The notes beneath the pieces are model-generated. The model did not search any database. It saw only the letters and a list, made by a program, of their open reading frames with translations, and was not told where the DNA came from. The position numbers and the translations under genes were made by a program. From positions 110,165-174,164 of the forward strand of contig JAFZOS010000027.1 in assembly GCA_017550535.1 (NCBI GenBank): a stretch of 64,000 nt of DNA. Direction: 5' to 3'. Positions 20,654-30,502 of the stretch are shown piece by piece. Within the stretch, counting starts at the first letter, position 1. The number at the start of each line of letters is the position of its first letter. Origin of the DNA: Lachnospiraceae bacterium (GTDB lineage Bacteria > Bacillota > Clostridia > Lachnospirales > Lachnospiraceae).

Positions 20654-21220
20654 TTAAATACTGAGGAAGTTTTTAAGCATGATGCTTCCGTCCGAAGTAA
20701 GGATGGATTCAGGATGGAACTGAAGCCCGTATACAGGATATTCACGATGCTCTACAGCCATTATCTCATCGTCATCGCTTCGGCCGGTTATCTTAAGACA
20801 TGCGGGAAGATACCTCTCCACGGCCGATAGCGAATGATATCTGGCAACCTTCACTTCTTCATCCATACCCCTGAATATCCCGGAGTCATTATTTATCCTT
20901 ACAACCGATGACTTTCCGTGCATCATCCTCTTTGCATGATCCACCACGCCGCCGAATGCCTCACAGATCGCCTGATGCCCAAGACAAACGCCCAGTATCG
21001 GCTTTTTATCCGCAAAATACCTTATCGCGTCCTCGCAGATACCCGCATCTTTCGGTTTGCCGGGCCCCGGCGAGATCACTATATGAGACGGATCGAGCTC
21101 TTCAATTTCAGAAACTGTCATATCATCATTCCTTATGACTTTTATGTCCCTGTTTATCGATCCTATAAGCTGATACAGGTTATATGAAAAGCTGTCGTAA
21201 TTATCTATCAGTAATATCAT
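20654..21220 (-). CDS. trpG: Anthranilate synthase component II (glutamine amidotransferase)
   Basis: About 188 aa. Class I amidotransferase: MILLIDNYDSFSYNLYQ start, oxyanion motif SPGPGKP, nucleophile Cys in LGVCLGHQA, and His/Glu in LQFHPES. It supplies ammonia to TrpE. The start is ATG at 21218-21220; the longer reading frame is just overlap with trpE. The gap to the trpE stop is 1 nt, implying translational coupling and equimolar production. Last gene of the trp operon. Confidence 0.95.
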   Translation of the reverse strand: MILLIDNYDSFSYNLYQLIGSINRDIKVIRNDDMTVSEIEELDPSHIVISPGPGKPKDAGICEDAIRYFADKKPILGVCLGHQAICEAFGGVVDHAKRMMHGKSSVVRINNDSGIFRGMDEEVKVARYHSLSAVERYLPACLKITGRSDDDEIMAVEHREYPVYGLQFHPESILTSDGSIMLKNFLSI

Positions 21221-21221
21221 G

Positions 21222-22697
21222 TCAGTCCCTGATCCTCTCTGCCATTTCAATGGCCGTGATAACTGCCTTGGCTTTGTTAAGGCATTCCTCATATTCCTTC
21301 TTTGGGACCGAATCGGCAACGATGCCGGCACCTGACCTTACAAATACCTTACCGTTTTTCTTAAAGACAAGACGTATCGCGATACACGTATCAAGATTCC
21401 CCGTAAAGTCAATGTATCCTATTGCGCCGCCGTACATACCTCTCTTGCTGTCTTCAAGCTCATTTATGATCTCACATGCCCGAAGCTTAGGTGCTCCCGA
21501 AAGCGTGCCTGCAGGAAGTATGGCATCTATGGCATCAAGCGCATCCTTTCCTTCCTTAATCTGTCCCCTTACCGTTGAACCTATATGCATAACATGTGAG
21601 AATCGCTCGATCGACATATACTTCTCAACTTCAACACTGTTAAACTCGCTTATCTTTCCGATATCATTACGGCCGAGATCGACGAGCATGTTATGCTCGG
21701 CGCATTCCTTTTCATCGGCAAGCAGTTCTTCCTCAAGCGCCTTATCTTCCTCTTCATCCTTCCCACGCCTTCTGGTACCGGCAAGAGGAAATGTGTGCAG
21801 CACGCCGTCTTCAAGCTTTACAAGCGTTTCGGGCGAAGCCCCGCAGGCTTCCATGTCATCACCGGAAAAATAGAACATATATGGAGATGGATTAAGGGTG
21901 CGCAATACTCTGTATGTATTAAACAGGCTGCCTTCAAAATCCGCATCAAGCCTGTTTGACAGAACCACCTGAAATATATCGCCCTCATAAATATATTTCT
22001 TTCCCTTCTCAACCATTTCACAGTAAGCGCCTTCATCAAACAAAGGCCTGTAATCAGATACCAGCCTTCCGTTTTCAACAAAAGCCTCCTCACCGTGCTC
22101 TATAAGGTCAGCGATATTGTCAATGGCCTTTACGGCATCGTTGTAGTTTTCTTCAAGGTTATCTGTCTTTACATTTGCTATTATCACTATCTTCTGTTTG
22201 ACGTTATCAAATGCAATGACCTTGTCAAACAGCATAAGATCCATATCCTTGAAATGCTCGCTGTCGTCAGCGTCAAGTACAAGTCCCGGTTCACTGTACT
22301 TAATGTAATCATATGCAAAATAGCCTACAAGGCCTCCCGTAAAGCTTGGAAAATCAGGAAGGCGCGGGCTTTTCAAACCTGCAAGCTTCTCTTTTAAATA
22401 CAATGCCGGATGAGCTGTATGCTGCTCAAATACAACATTGCCTTCATCATCCATTACTTTAAGATCGCCGTTCACGCAGGTTATGCACTCGATCGGGTTG
22501 AATCCTAAAAAGGTATATCTTCCCCAGTGATCCTGATTCTTAACACTCTCGAGCATATATACGTGTCCGCTGTGCTTCTTAAGTATCTTAAGAACCTGTA
22601 TAGGTGTCCTTATATCTGCCAGTATTTCCCGTTTTACGGGTATCTGATCATAATCATTTGCTAATTTTGCTGCTTCCTCAACAGATGGTATATACAT
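21222..22697 (-). CDS. trpE: Anthranilate synthase component I
   Basis: 491 aa, full length. The chorismate-binding domain is intact: LAGTRRRGKDEEED, HNMLVDLGRNDIGK, FSHVMHIGSTVRG, and PAGTLSGAPKLRACEII. The N-terminal LLES-type feedback site region is present as VYMLESVKN near residue 45, so tryptophan inhibition is expected. It converts chorismate and ammonia to anthranilate. It sits second to last in the operon, unlike the usual first position. Confidence 0.96.
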   Translation of the reverse strand: MYIPSVEEAAKLANDYDQIPVKREILADIRTPIQVLKILKKHSGHVYMLESVKNQDHWGRYTFLGFNPIECITCVNGDLKVMDDEGNVVFEQHTAHPALYLKEKLAGLKSPRLPDFPSFTGGLVGYFAYDYIKYSEPGLVLDADDSEHFKDMDLMLFDKVIAFDNVKQKIVIIANVKTDNLEENYNDAVKAIDNIADLIEHGEEAFVENGRLVSDYRPLFDEGAYCEMVEKGKKYIYEGDIFQVVLSNRLDADFEGSLFNTYRVLRTLNPSPYMFYFSGDDMEACGASPETLVKLEDGVLHTFPLAGTRRRGKDEEEDKALEEELLADEKECAEHNMLVDLGRNDIGKISEFNSVEVEKYMSIERFSHVMHIGSTVRGQIKEGKDALDAIDAILPAGTLSGAPKLRACEIINELEDSKRGMYGGAIGYIDFTGNLDTCIAIRLVFKKNGKVFVRSGAGIVADSVPKKEYEECLNKAKAVITAIEMAERIRD

Positions 22698-22747
22698 TTA
22701 TGCCTCCGTTCCACATCCCGGATTGTGTATCTTTTGTGATACGAGAA

Positions 22748-23722
22748 TCAATCAAGAAGGATGACCTCATTATAAAGCTCTGTTAGATCCTTCCTGCCGT
22801 TCTTCGTATAATCAATAGCTACCTTGGGATGTCTGTTGAGGAGTCCGGTAAAAAGGTATTGCATATCATACCCCCATGTAACTCCCTGCTCACGCATCGG
22901 ATTAATATAATTCTCAACAAACTTGATCACAGGATAAAGGTTATATTTGGGATTGTGAAGGAAACCTATGAGTGATTCTATATAACAGTTTCCTGCTCCC
23001 CTTCCCATTCCGGAATATGTTGCATCCAGATAGTCGGCACCGCATCCAACAGCCTCGATCGTGTTGGCAAACGCAAGCTGCTGATTGTTATGCGCATGAA
23101 TACCGACCTTTTTGCCGTATTTTTCGGCTGCATTTAAGTACAGGTCGGCGATCCTCGTCATCTGCTCCGGATATATCGAACCGTAACTGTCGACTATGTA
23201 GAAGCACTGGACGGGTGTCTGTCCGAGCATGTCAAGCGCCACCTGTACGTCGGTCTCCTGCGCCTGTGATATAGCCATTATATTGACAGTTGTCTCGTAA
23301 CCTTTCGAAGATGCGTCTTCGATCATATCCACGGCCTGCGGGATGGTATTTATATAAGTTGCCACCCTTACCATATCCACCGGGCTCTCGCTCTTTTTAT
23401 GGATGTCATTCTTATAATCGCAGCGCCCTACATCAGCCATGACAGCAATCTTAAGCTCGGTCTCGTTATCACCGACAACCGCCCTTATATCTTCGTCATC
23501 GCAGAATTTCCATTTGCCGAATTTCTGGGCATCAAACAGCTCCTTGCTTGCCTTGTAGCCCATCTCCATATAGTCCACTCCGGCCTTTATATTTGTAATA
23601 TAAAGCTGCTTTACAAACTCGTCCGTGAAAAAGAAGTTGTTAACCAGTCCACCGTCCCTGAGTGTGGCATCGACGACCTTGATACCAGGCCTCCAGCCCA
23701 TCAGGTTTTTCAGTTCCTTCAT
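22748..23722 (-). CDS. DRE-TIM (HMGL-like) aldolase/lyase of unknown substrate inside the trp operon
   Basis: 324 aa TIM barrel. The DRE-type start is VVDATLRDGG (about residue 17); the metal-binding HxH is GIHAHNN (about 212). The GMGRGAGN loop near 250 is typical of 4-hydroxy-2-oxovalerate aldolase and related MhpE/DmpG proteins, and the family normally cleaves or forms C-C bonds on 2-oxo acids with a divalent metal. No partner acetaldehyde dehydrogenase is nearby and no regulatory domain is fused. It lies between trpD (18-nt gap) and trpE (50-nt gap) in the same orientation. A role tied to aromatic metabolism is possible but unproven. Confidence 0.8.
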   Translation of the reverse strand: MKELKNLMGWRPGIKVVDATLRDGGLVNNFFFTDEFVKQLYITNIKAGVDYMEMGYKASKELFDAQKFGKWKFCDDEDIRAVVGDNETELKIAVMADVGRCDYKNDIHKKSESPVDMVRVATYINTIPQAVDMIEDASSKGYETTVNIMAISQAQETDVQVALDMLGQTPVQCFYIVDSYGSIYPEQMTRIADLYLNAAEKYGKKVGIHAHNNQQLAFANTIEAVGCGADYLDATYSGMGRGAGNCYIESLIGFLHNPKYNLYPVIKFVENYINPMREQGVTWGYDMQYLFTGLLNRHPKVAIDYTKNGRKDLTELYNEVILLD

Positions 23723-23740
23723 GATCCTGTCCTGCCTTTC

Positions 23741-24760
23741 TTATTTTGACTCTTTTATAAACCTCTCCATCGCCTCATAAGCCTTGCCGGAATCGATAAG
23801 CTCCTTTGCTTTTTCAATACCCTCGGCGACAGAAGCTGCCTTTCCTGCGATGTATATCGCAGCCCCCGCATTCATAAGCACCGTATCCCTCTTAGGGCCT
23901 TTGTCCTTACCGCTTAAAATGTCTTTTGTTATCTGTGCGTTTTCTTCGGGTGATCCTCCCTGAAGATCCTCCTTACGACATCTGTTAAATCCAAAATCCT
24001 CGGGAGATATATCATATCTTTTGTACTCGCCGCTGTCAAATTCACACACTGCCGTTGGACCGACTGCGGTTATCTCATCAAGTTTTTCCTTACCATAAAC
24101 GACCATTCCGCGTTTTACTCCCAGTCCGTATAAAACACGCGCCAGGGGCTCAACAAGATATTCATCATATACACCAAGCAGCTGCCTTGTTGGGTGAATG
24201 GGATTGGTAAGGGGACCAAGGATATTAAACACTGTCCTGAAACCGAGCTCCCTTCTTATCGCTCCCACATACTTCATGGAAGTATGATATTTTTGTGCAA
24301 AGAAGAAGCAGAATCCCGTATCCTCAAGAAGCTTTATGCATTTTTCAGGTTCGAGATCGATATTCGCTCCCAGAGCTTCAAGGCAGTCTGCGGTTCCCGA
24401 CTTTGAAGAAGCTGCCCTGTTGCCGTGCTTAGCAACCTTTATACCTGCCGCAGCCGCAACAAATGCAGAAGTCGTGGAGATGTTGAAACTTCCTGCCCTG
24501 TCACCGCCCGTTCCGACTATTTCAAGAGTATCAAGACCTTTACTGTCAACCTTAAGAGCATGCTCCCTCATCGCAGCGGCACAGCCCTTTATCTCATCTA
24601 TAGTCTCGGCCTTTGCACTCTTTGTTGACAAAGCTGCAAGAAATGCCGCGTTCTGCGTAGGCGTTGTTGCGCCGTCCATGATCTCGTTCATAACGTCATA
24701 TGCTTCATCGTAAGTAAGGTCTTCCTTCAATACTATTTTCTCGATCGCTTCTTTTATCAT
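23741..24760 (-). CDS. trpD: Anthranilate phosphoribosyltransferase
   Basis: 339 aa, normal length. The PRPP-binding [14 protein letters not shown] motif is at about residue 83, followed by [15 protein letters not shown] and a FFFAQKYH stretch. It joins anthranilate to PRPP. It is 14 nt downstream of trpA and 18 nt before the aldolase-like gene. Confidence 0.96.
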   Translation of the reverse strand: MIKEAIEKIVLKEDLTYDEAYDVMNEIMDGATTPTQNAAFLAALSTKSAKAETIDEIKGCAAAMREHALKVDSKGLDTLEIVGTGGDRAGSFNISTTSAFVAAAAGIKVAKHGNRAASSKSGTADCLEALGANIDLEPEKCIKLLEDTGFCFFFAQKYHTSMKYVGAIRRELGFRTVFNILGPLTNPIHPTRQLLGVYDEYLVEPLARVLYGLGVKRGMVVYGKEKLDEITAVGPTAVCEFDSGEYKRYDISPEDFGFNRCRKEDLQGGSPEENAQITKDILSGKDKGPKRDTVLMNAGAAIYIAGKAASVAEGIEKAKELIDSGKAYEAMERFIKESK

Positions 24761-24774
24761 TTTGTTACCCTCCT

Positions 24775-25566
24775 TTAAACTCCGTTAAGTTCCTTTTTAA
24801 ACTTTGTTACATACTCTTTTGCTGCATTGGGATCAAAATTGTTCTCCCTCATGATGTTTATAAAATGTGACCCGACGATCGCACCGTCAATTATGTCCTT
24901 CATCGGTTTAACATCGGCCGCTTCCCTTATGCCGAAGCCCATCATGACCGGCACCGGCGACTGTGACTTGACTTCACTCAGATAGCTTACAACCTCTTTA
25001 TGAAAGTCTGCAGCCTGTCCGGTGACGCCCATCGAAGATACACAATAAACAAAGCCGCGCGCGCCCTTAAGTATTTCGGGGATCCTTTTTTTTGAAACCG
25101 GTGATACGAGTTCTATGAGTATAGTAGAATCATCACCCTTAAGTGCCTCCCTTATGGCTTCCTGCTCCTCTATGGGAAGGTCCGGAACTATGAGCCCGTC
25201 AACTCCAGTTTCGCGGCATTTTCCCACGAAAGCATCGAGTCCGTAATTTACTATCGTATTATAGTACATCATAAATACGATCGGCTGTTCATTTCCGCTC
25301 TTTCTTATATCATCCATAAGAATGAACGTCTTTTTAAGCGATGCCCCTCCCTGTATCGCTTCGTAACTTGCCTGCTGTATAACCGGACCGTCTGCCGTAG
25401 GATCTGAAAAAGGTATGCCCAACTCGATCACATCGGTGACTCCCTGCTGTGCATCTATGATCTTGCGGGTGGTTTCCATATCCGGAAGCCCCGCCGTATA
25501 ATACGTTACAAATGCCTTCTCATTATTTGATTTTAATTCATTCATCCGTTTTTCTATACGATTCAT
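24775..25566 (-). CDS. trpA: Tryptophan synthase alpha chain
   Basis: 263 aa. The conserved catalytic Glu is in [17 protein letters not shown] (about residue 48) and the catalytic Asp in DGLIVPDLP. It releases indole from indole-3-glycerol phosphate, passing it to TrpB through the complex tunnel. The start is 9 nt after the trpB stop, the usual B-A coupling. Confidence 0.96.
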   Translation of the reverse strand: MNRIEKRMNELKSNNEKAFVTYYTAGLPDMETTRKIIDAQQGVTDVIELGIPFSDPTADGPVIQQASYEAIQGGASLKKTFILMDDIRKSGNEQPIVFMMYYNTIVNYGLDAFVGKCRETGVDGLIVPDLPIEEQEAIREALKGDDSTILIELVSPVSKKRIPEILKGARGFVYCVSSMGVTGQAADFHKEVVSYLSEVKSQSPVPVMMGFGIREAADVKPMKDIIDGAIVGSHFINIMRENNFDPNAAKEYVTKFKKELNGV

Positions 25567-25575
25567 AAAAACCTC

Positions 25576-26763
25576 CTAATTAAGATACCCCTCGCCCCTT
25601 AAATACGCGGCGATCGTATTGACATCCTTATCACCGCGCCCGGACAGGCATACGATCATCGATTGATCCTTCGTCATTTCCTTTGCCTTTTTGAATGCAT
25701 ATGCCATTGCATGTGCACTCTCTATTGCGGGTATGATACCCTCCATCTGGGTAAGCTCCATAAGCGCATCCATAGCTTCTTCATCTGTTATGGGAACATA
25801 CTTTGCCCTTCCCGAATCATGAAGATATGCGTGCTCCGGTCCTACTCCGGGATAATCAAGGCCTGCAGAGATCGAATGCGCAAGCTGGATGTTACCGTCA
25901 TCGTCCTGCAAAAGATATGACCTTGTACCGTGAAGCACTCCAGGCCTTCCCTTGGCCATGGATGCCGCATGTTCATCGGTATCTATTCCCTTTCCGGCAG
26001 CCTCTACACCTATAAGCTCAACTTCCTTATCATCGATAAAATCGGCAAACATTCCTATCGAATTTGAACCGCCGCCGACACAGGCCATAACAACATCGGG
26101 AAGCCGTCCTTCCGCCTCCAAATGCTGTTTTTTTGCCTCGCGGCTGATGCATGCCTGAAATTCCTTTACCATTTTCGGATAAGGATAGGGGCCTATCGCA
26201 GAGCCAATTATATAGAAGGTATCCTCTGCGGTCTTAGCCCATGTTCTTATAGCCTCATTGGTCGCATCCTTAAGAGTATTGCTGCCTGACTCTACCGATA
26301 CAACCTTTGCCCCAAGCATCTCCATCCTCATTACATTTAAAGCCTGGCGTTCTACGTCTTCCTTGCCCATATAAACCGTACATTCCATGTTAAACAGTGC
26401 CGCTCCCGTAGCGGTGGCAACACCGTGCTGGCCTGCCCCCGTCTCCGCGATAACCTTTGTTTTGCCCATACGCCTTGCAAGAAGTATCTGCCCGAGAACG
26501 TTGTTTATCTTGTGAGCACCGGTATGATTTAAATCCTCACGCTTAAGATAAATCTTCGTCCCGTACTTTTCACTAAGCCTTCCTGCAAGATACAGCGGCG
26601 TTTCTCTGCCAACATACTGGCGAAGATAATAATGATATTCCTTTATGAATTCCGGATCCTTTATGGCAGCTTCAAAGGCCTCATCTATCTCATTAAGAGA
26701 ATTCATTAACGACTCGGCTACAAACTGTCCGCCGTATTCACCGTAATATGCTTTCTTATTCAT
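25576..26763 (-). CDS. trpB: Tryptophan synthase beta chain
   Basis: 395 aa, TrpB1 type. The PLP-binding Lys is in [10 protein letters not shown] (about residue 84); the GGGSN phosphate-binding loop and [13 protein letters not shown] segment are intact. It condenses indole with serine to tryptophan and pairs with the trpA product encoded directly downstream. Confidence 0.97.
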   Translation of the reverse strand: MNKKAYYGEYGGQFVAESLMNSLNEIDEAFEAAIKDPEFIKEYHYYLRQYVGRETPLYLAGRLSEKYGTKIYLKREDLNHTGAHKINNVLGQILLARRMGKTKVIAETGAGQHGVATATGAALFNMECTVYMGKEDVERQALNVMRMEMLGAKVVSVESGSNTLKDATNEAIRTWAKTAEDTFYIIGSAIGPYPYPKMVKEFQACISREAKKQHLEAEGRLPDVVMACVGGGSNSIGMFADFIDDKEVELIGVEAAGKGIDTDEHAASMAKGRPGVLHGTRSYLLQDDDGNIQLAHSISAGLDYPGVGPEHAYLHDSGRAKYVPITDEEAMDALMELTQMEGIIPAIESAHAMAYAFKKAKEMTKDQSMIVCLSGRGDKDVNTIAAYLRGEGYLN

Positions 26764-26785
26764 TTCGTTTCTCCTTGTTCAGTGC

Positions 26786-27442
26786 TTATGATCTTACCGC
26801 ATTTACAAATTCAAATATCTTTTCCCGCGATTTGCCGCTTTCTCCTTCAACCGATGAGCTTACATCCACGACATCCGGTTCAAACAGCTTAATGCCTTCC
26901 CTTACATTGCTTCCGTTAAGGCCCCCCGCAAGGATCAGATCCCTTCCTGTAAAGGGGGATGACCTGTCTCCTGCTTTAAGGAGCCTCCTGCTCTTATGCC
27001 AGTTAAAGGTCTTTCCGCTACCGAAATCAGGTGCATCCATCAATATACCCGTGATCTTATTACACGCCGCTTCATCTTCAGTAAAAACCGGATCGAGAAG
27101 TTTTTCGGCTTCGCATAAGTCCGCTATGTTCACTGCACGCCAAACAGGTATTTTTATTTTTCCAAGTACATCCATATTAAGTTCCCCGTGGATCTGTATA
27201 AGATCAAATCCCGCATCTGCGATCCGCTCAACCAGTCCTTCATCCGGCGAGACCGTAACCGCCACCTTTTTGATCCGTTCGTCAAGCCTGCCCATTATCT
27301 TATCCGCCTTATTAAGAGTCACATTCCGCCTACTCTTTTCATAGAATACAAAACCCGCATAATCAACACCACACTCATTCAGATACTCTGCTTCTTCAGG
27401 CTTTGTCAGGCCGCATATCTTTATTTTTGGTACATTACTCAT
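26786..27442 (-). CDS. trpF: Phosphoribosylanthranilate isomerase
   Basis: About 218 aa TIM barrel: the catalytic Cys is in KICGLTKPEEA, Asp in DLIQIHGE, and the phosphate site in LAGGLNGSNV. It converts PRA to CdRP. ATG at 27440-27442 overlaps the trpC stop (ATGA), with AAGGTGG 8 nt upstream; an upstream GTG is the less likely alternative. Confidence 0.95.
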   Translation of the reverse strand: MSNVPKIKICGLTKPEEAEYLNECGVDYAGFVFYEKSRRNVTLNKADKIMGRLDERIKKVAVTVSPDEGLVERIADAGFDLIQIHGELNMDVLGKIKIPVWRAVNIADLCEAEKLLDPVFTEDEAACNKITGILMDAPDFGSGKTFNWHKSRRLLKAGDRSSPFTGRDLILAGGLNGSNVREGIKLFEPDVVDVSSSVEGESGKSREKIFEFVNAVRS

Positions 27443-28224
27443 AATGACTTCCACCTTGCAGCAAGTTCCCTTGGATTTTCGCTTTCCATAAATGCTCTCC
27501 CGATAAGGAATGCATCAACGCCCGTTTCACGAAGATATTTAACATCGTCATCACCCATGATACCGCTTTCCGATACAAAAACCTTATCATCCGGTATATA
27601 CTTTCTTAAACGTCCCGTTGCCTTAATATCTATCGAGAAATCCTTAAGGTTCCTGTTATTTACTCCGATGATGCGCGGATCGATCCTTAACGCCCTCTCT
27701 ATCTCATATTCATCGTGCGTCTCGACAAGCACATCAAGCTTAAGTTCCCTTGCAAGATCATAAAAACCTTTAAGCATTTGATCATCCAATATAGCAACTA
27801 TGAGCAGTACCGCATCTGCCTGTATCGCTTTTGCTTCATAGAACTGATACTCATCTATCATAAAATCCTTCCTGAGTATCGGAAGCTGCGACTTTTTGCG
27901 TATCGTCTTAAGATAGTCGGTATTACCCTTGAAATGATCCTCCTCGGTAAGGCATGAAATAGCATCCACTGAAGCATTATACTCATCGATCCTTTCGATA
28001 AGATCTATCTTCTCGGTTATATCGCCAAGGCTCGGAGAGGCCTTCTTAAATTCGCCGATTATCGAAATGCCGTCTTTTCCGAGGTTATCATAAAAAAGAT
28101 CTGCAGGCCTTGAACCCTCCTTTAGTTCCTTTTCCGCCATCCGCCTTACATCCTCAAATGACAGACGGGCTTTATGTTCGACAAGACGGACCTTTTTATC
28201 TTCAACGATTTTATCAAGAATCAT
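27439..28224 (-). CDS. trpC: Indole-3-glycerol phosphate synthase
   Basis: 261 aa. Conserved IIGEFKKASPS (catalytic Lys), LRKDFMID, VLLIVAIL, VETHDEYE, GVNNRNL and VSESGI segments are all present. First gene of the operon, 16 nt after the leader terminator's T-tract, with a strong GGAGG 6 nt before the ATG. Confidence 0.97.
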   Translation of the reverse strand: MILDKIVEDKKVRLVEHKARLSFEDVRRMAEKELKEGSRPADLFYDNLGKDGISIIGEFKKASPSLGDITEKIDLIERIDEYNASVDAISCLTEEDHFKGNTDYLKTIRKKSQLPILRKDFMIDEYQFYEAKAIQADAVLLIVAILDDQMLKGFYDLARELKLDVLVETHDEYEIERALRIDPRIIGVNNRNLKDFSIDIKATGRLRKYIPDDKVFVSESGIMGDDDVKYLRETGVDAFLIGRAFMESENPRELAARWKSL

Positions 28225-28239
28225 AAATTACCTCCGCAT

Positions 28240-28281
28240 AAAGAAAATCCCTGCAATTAATCAATCAGATTAATTGCAGGG
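28240..28281 (-). terminator. T-box leader terminator
   Basis: A perfect 14-bp stem (28249-28262 with 28268-28281) and a 5-nt loop, followed on the minus strand by ATTTTCTTT. It lies directly before the trpC ribosome-binding site, as expected for a transcriptional T-box. Confidence 0.92.
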
Positions 28282-28519
28282 ACAGGATAATCATTTCCTG
28301 CGGTGCCACCCCGCTTGATGCTTTCGCATCCACTCAGTACGTACTATCATACGCTGATCCCTTTAACGGTGGATCGGTCCGTCTCACATACTAAGGAATA
28401 AATCCCTTTCCGCTCGCCCTTAGAAGTCCATTCGGTCATCACATTTCCTGCTGCAATCTCACCGCCTGCAGCTCTCTGTATGGAAAGAGGAGAAGCCTAC
28501 TTACCCTTCCTCAACGGTT
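28240..28519 (-). promoter_or_regulatory. T-box leader, tryptophan-responsive
   Basis: The minus-strand leader before trpC carries the T-box core GGGTGGCACCGC (28300-28311), a variant of the usual GGGTGGAACCGC. Upstream is a Stem I-like segment with an AGAGAG element and a candidate specifier TGG (28428-28430) followed by A. TGG is the tryptophan codon, matching the operon. Uncharged tRNA-Trp would stabilise the antiterminator and prevent the hairpin at 28249-28281. This explains nearly all of the 345-nt gap between trpC and the vWA gene. Confidence 0.92.
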
Positions 28520-28525
28520 TATAAT

Positions 28526-28554
28526 ACTTTATCATCGTAATAACAGCTTGTCAA
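28526..28554 (-). promoter_or_regulatory. Sigma-A promoter of the trp operon
   Basis: On the minus strand TTGACA (28549-28554), a 17-nt spacer and TAAAGT (28526-28531). It starts transcription just before the T-box Stem I, 16 nt downstream of the vWA gene stop. Confidence 0.82.
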
Positions 28555-28569
28555 TACGGTATTTTTTGA

Positions 28570-30393
28570 TCAAAGCTCACGTATCATCTCGTAGAACTCC
28601 TGCTTGTACTCATCATTGAGTCTTATCCCTTCCAGCCTGTCTATCACGTTATCAAGATCCGCATCTCCTGCAAAGAGGCTGTCTGAAGCTACAAGGCCGA
28701 ACTCTGCAACCGCGCTCTGGAAGATGAAGTCATCCGAAGGCGAGTAAGTATATGAATCAAAGGTTACAGGATATGAAAGGAGGTTGCTCTTATCTTCCGA
28801 AGGCTTCTTGTACCTTATGGAAAGAGTCAGCAGCTCGTCGTTATAGTTGTGATCATACCTTGATGTACGCTTAAACTGATCCGAGTACTTAAGATCGCCT
28901 GTTCCCATGCATCCCAAAGTCAGTACCATGCCTTCATCATTGGGGATGATCTCGTAAAGTGCTGTCACTTCATGTCCTGCTCCGATCTCGCCGCCGTCCT
29001 TCTTATCGTTGTTAAAATCCCTGTCTTTCATAACCCTGTTGGCATATCCCACAAGGCGGTATCCCTTTACGAACTCGGGATTGAATTCAACCTGGAACTT
29101 CACATCCTTACATACGGTCAGCATATTGGCGCTCAATTCTTTGACCATTACCTTTTCTGCTTCCTTTACGGAATCGATGTATGCGTAGTTTCCGTTGCCT
29201 TTATCGGCAAGTGTTTCCATCCTGTTATCCTTGATATTGCCTGTACCGAATCCGAGAACCGAAAGATATACGCCCGACTCCTTCTTCCTGCTTATAAGAT
29301 CCTCGAGTTCGTCTACCGAAGTAAGACCTATGTTAAGATCACCGTCAGTTGCAAGGATTATCCTGTTATTTCCGCCCTTTATGAAGTTCTTCTCGGCAAG
29401 CCTGTATGCGGTCTGTATTCCGTCGCTTCCGTTTGTTCCGCCGCCTGCAAAAAGATGGTTTATGGCACGCTTTATCGTCCGCCCGTTACTTCCCTTCTCA
29501 CCGGCAAGTACTGTATCAACTCCGTTTGCATAGGTAACGATGCTTACCCTGTCCTTCTCCGACAGCTCATCAACCAGCATGCAGAATGCTTCCTGTAAAA
29601 GCGGCAGCTTGTCCTGAGAAGCCATGGATCCGGATACATCTATCAGGAATACAAGATTTGAATCAGGGGTATTTTCGAAATCAATATCCTCAGTCTTAAG
29701 CCCGATACTCATAAGCAGTGCTTCATCGTTCCACGGACAGGTTGATATCTCTGTATTAACACCGAAAGGCTCCTTTCCTTTGGGTCCCTTATAGTCATAA
29801 TTGAAGTAGTTGAGCATTTCCTCGATCCTTACTGATCCTTCCGGAAGGTTCCTTAAGCTGTATCCTTCGCTTAACATACGCCTTAAGTTCGAGTAGGATG
29901 CGGTATCTACATCAGCGGCAAAAGTTGACAACGGATTCCTTTTTACCGACTTGTAACCCTGCTCCTCAAGATCCGAATATTCCTCGGTGTTGTATTTTTC
30001 GTGATCATCGTAATCATTGTAACTGTCATATATCCCCTCAAGGTAGCTCTCTTCCCTTCCGGTACCCCTTACCGTATCATTTGCCTTTGCATACATATTG
30101 CAACTGCCGTCAAGCTGCGGATATTCTTTTGTCGCTGCCGTCTCTCCTTCGTATATGTCATACTCGGCATATTCATCGCATGTGGCCGCAGGCTCTTCAT
30201 CATAATATCCTTCTTCATAATCAACATAGTTCTCATCCGGTGCGCACGTCTCTGCCGCTGCCATGGGCTCCTCGTATTTTGCATCCGACATGGGTGCCGT
30301 TGCCGCTGTCCTGCCGCATCCCGTAAGTCCGAGTACTGCCATCGTGATAGCCATTGCTACTGCATTGATCCTTGTAATGTTTGTCTTCTTCAT
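28570..30393 (-). CDS. von Willebrand factor A domain lipoprotein (YfbK-like)
   Basis: About 607 aa. Lipobox VLGLTGC, then a Tyr/Glu/Asp/Ala-rich linker (about 25-100), an N-terminal vWF-associated domain (FAADVDTASYSNLRRML), and a vWA domain with the intact MIDAS motif DVSGSM (about residue 258). A C-terminal domain typical of YfbK relatives (DUF3520-like) ends the protein. It should be a surface-tethered metal-dependent adhesion or assembly protein. ATG at 30391-30393 has GGAGG 8 nt upstream, and that GGAGG is buried in the hairpin at 30402-30469. It follows an ECF sigma and anti-sigma pair. Confidence 0.88.
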   Translation of the reverse strand: MKKTNITRINAVAMAITMAVLGLTGCGRTAATAPMSDAKYEEPMAAAETCAPDENYVDYEEGYYDEEPAATCDEYAEYDIYEGETAATKEYPQLDGSCNMYAKANDTVRGTGREESYLEGIYDSYNDYDDHEKYNTEEYSDLEEQGYKSVKRNPLSTFAADVDTASYSNLRRMLSEGYSLRNLPEGSVRIEEMLNYFNYDYKGPKGKEPFGVNTEISTCPWNDEALLMSIGLKTEDIDFENTPDSNLVFLIDVSGSMASQDKLPLLQEAFCMLVDELSEKDRVSIVTYANGVDTVLAGEKGSNGRTIKRAINHLFAGGGTNGSDGIQTAYRLAEKNFIKGGNNRIILATDGDLNIGLTSVDELEDLISRKKESGVYLSVLGFGTGNIKDNRMETLADKGNGNYAYIDSVKEAEKVMVKELSANMLTVCKDVKFQVEFNPEFVKGYRLVGYANRVMKDRDFNNDKKDGGEIGAGHEVTALYEIIPNDEGMVLTLGCMGTGDLKYSDQFKRTSRYDHNYNDELLTLSIRYKKPSEDKSNLLSYPVTFDSYTYSPSDDFIFQSAVAEFGLVASDSLFAGDADLDNVIDRLEGIRLNDEYKQEFYEMIREL

Positions 30394-30401
30394 AATAAAA
30401 T

Positions 30402-30469
30402 CCTCCATGTTTATCTATATCGTTTTAAGTTGCTTTTGTAAGCGCTTCTGATATAGATACGCATGGAGG
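30402..30469 (-). promoter_or_regulatory. Hairpin that would mask the ribosome-binding site of the vWA gene
   Basis: Two 20-nt arms (30402-30421 and 30450-30469) pair over 18 bp with one 2-nt internal mismatch and enclose a 28-nt loop. On the minus-strand transcript the 3' arm ends in GGAGG, the Shine-Dalgarno of the vWA gene. The loop holds TTGTAAGCGCTTCTG on the plus strand, a partial match to a CcpA/LacI-type cre operator. No T-tract follows, so it is not a terminator. Either RNA-level control or a protein operator is possible. Confidence 0.7.
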
Positions 30470-30502
30470 TTTCGGTTTTTATGGAAAATTTTTAAAAATT
30501 TT

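Noticed and set aside
21221..21331. 37-residue N-terminal extension of trpG
   Set aside because: It is the trpE 3' end in another frame; the conserved protein starts at MILLIDNYDSF.
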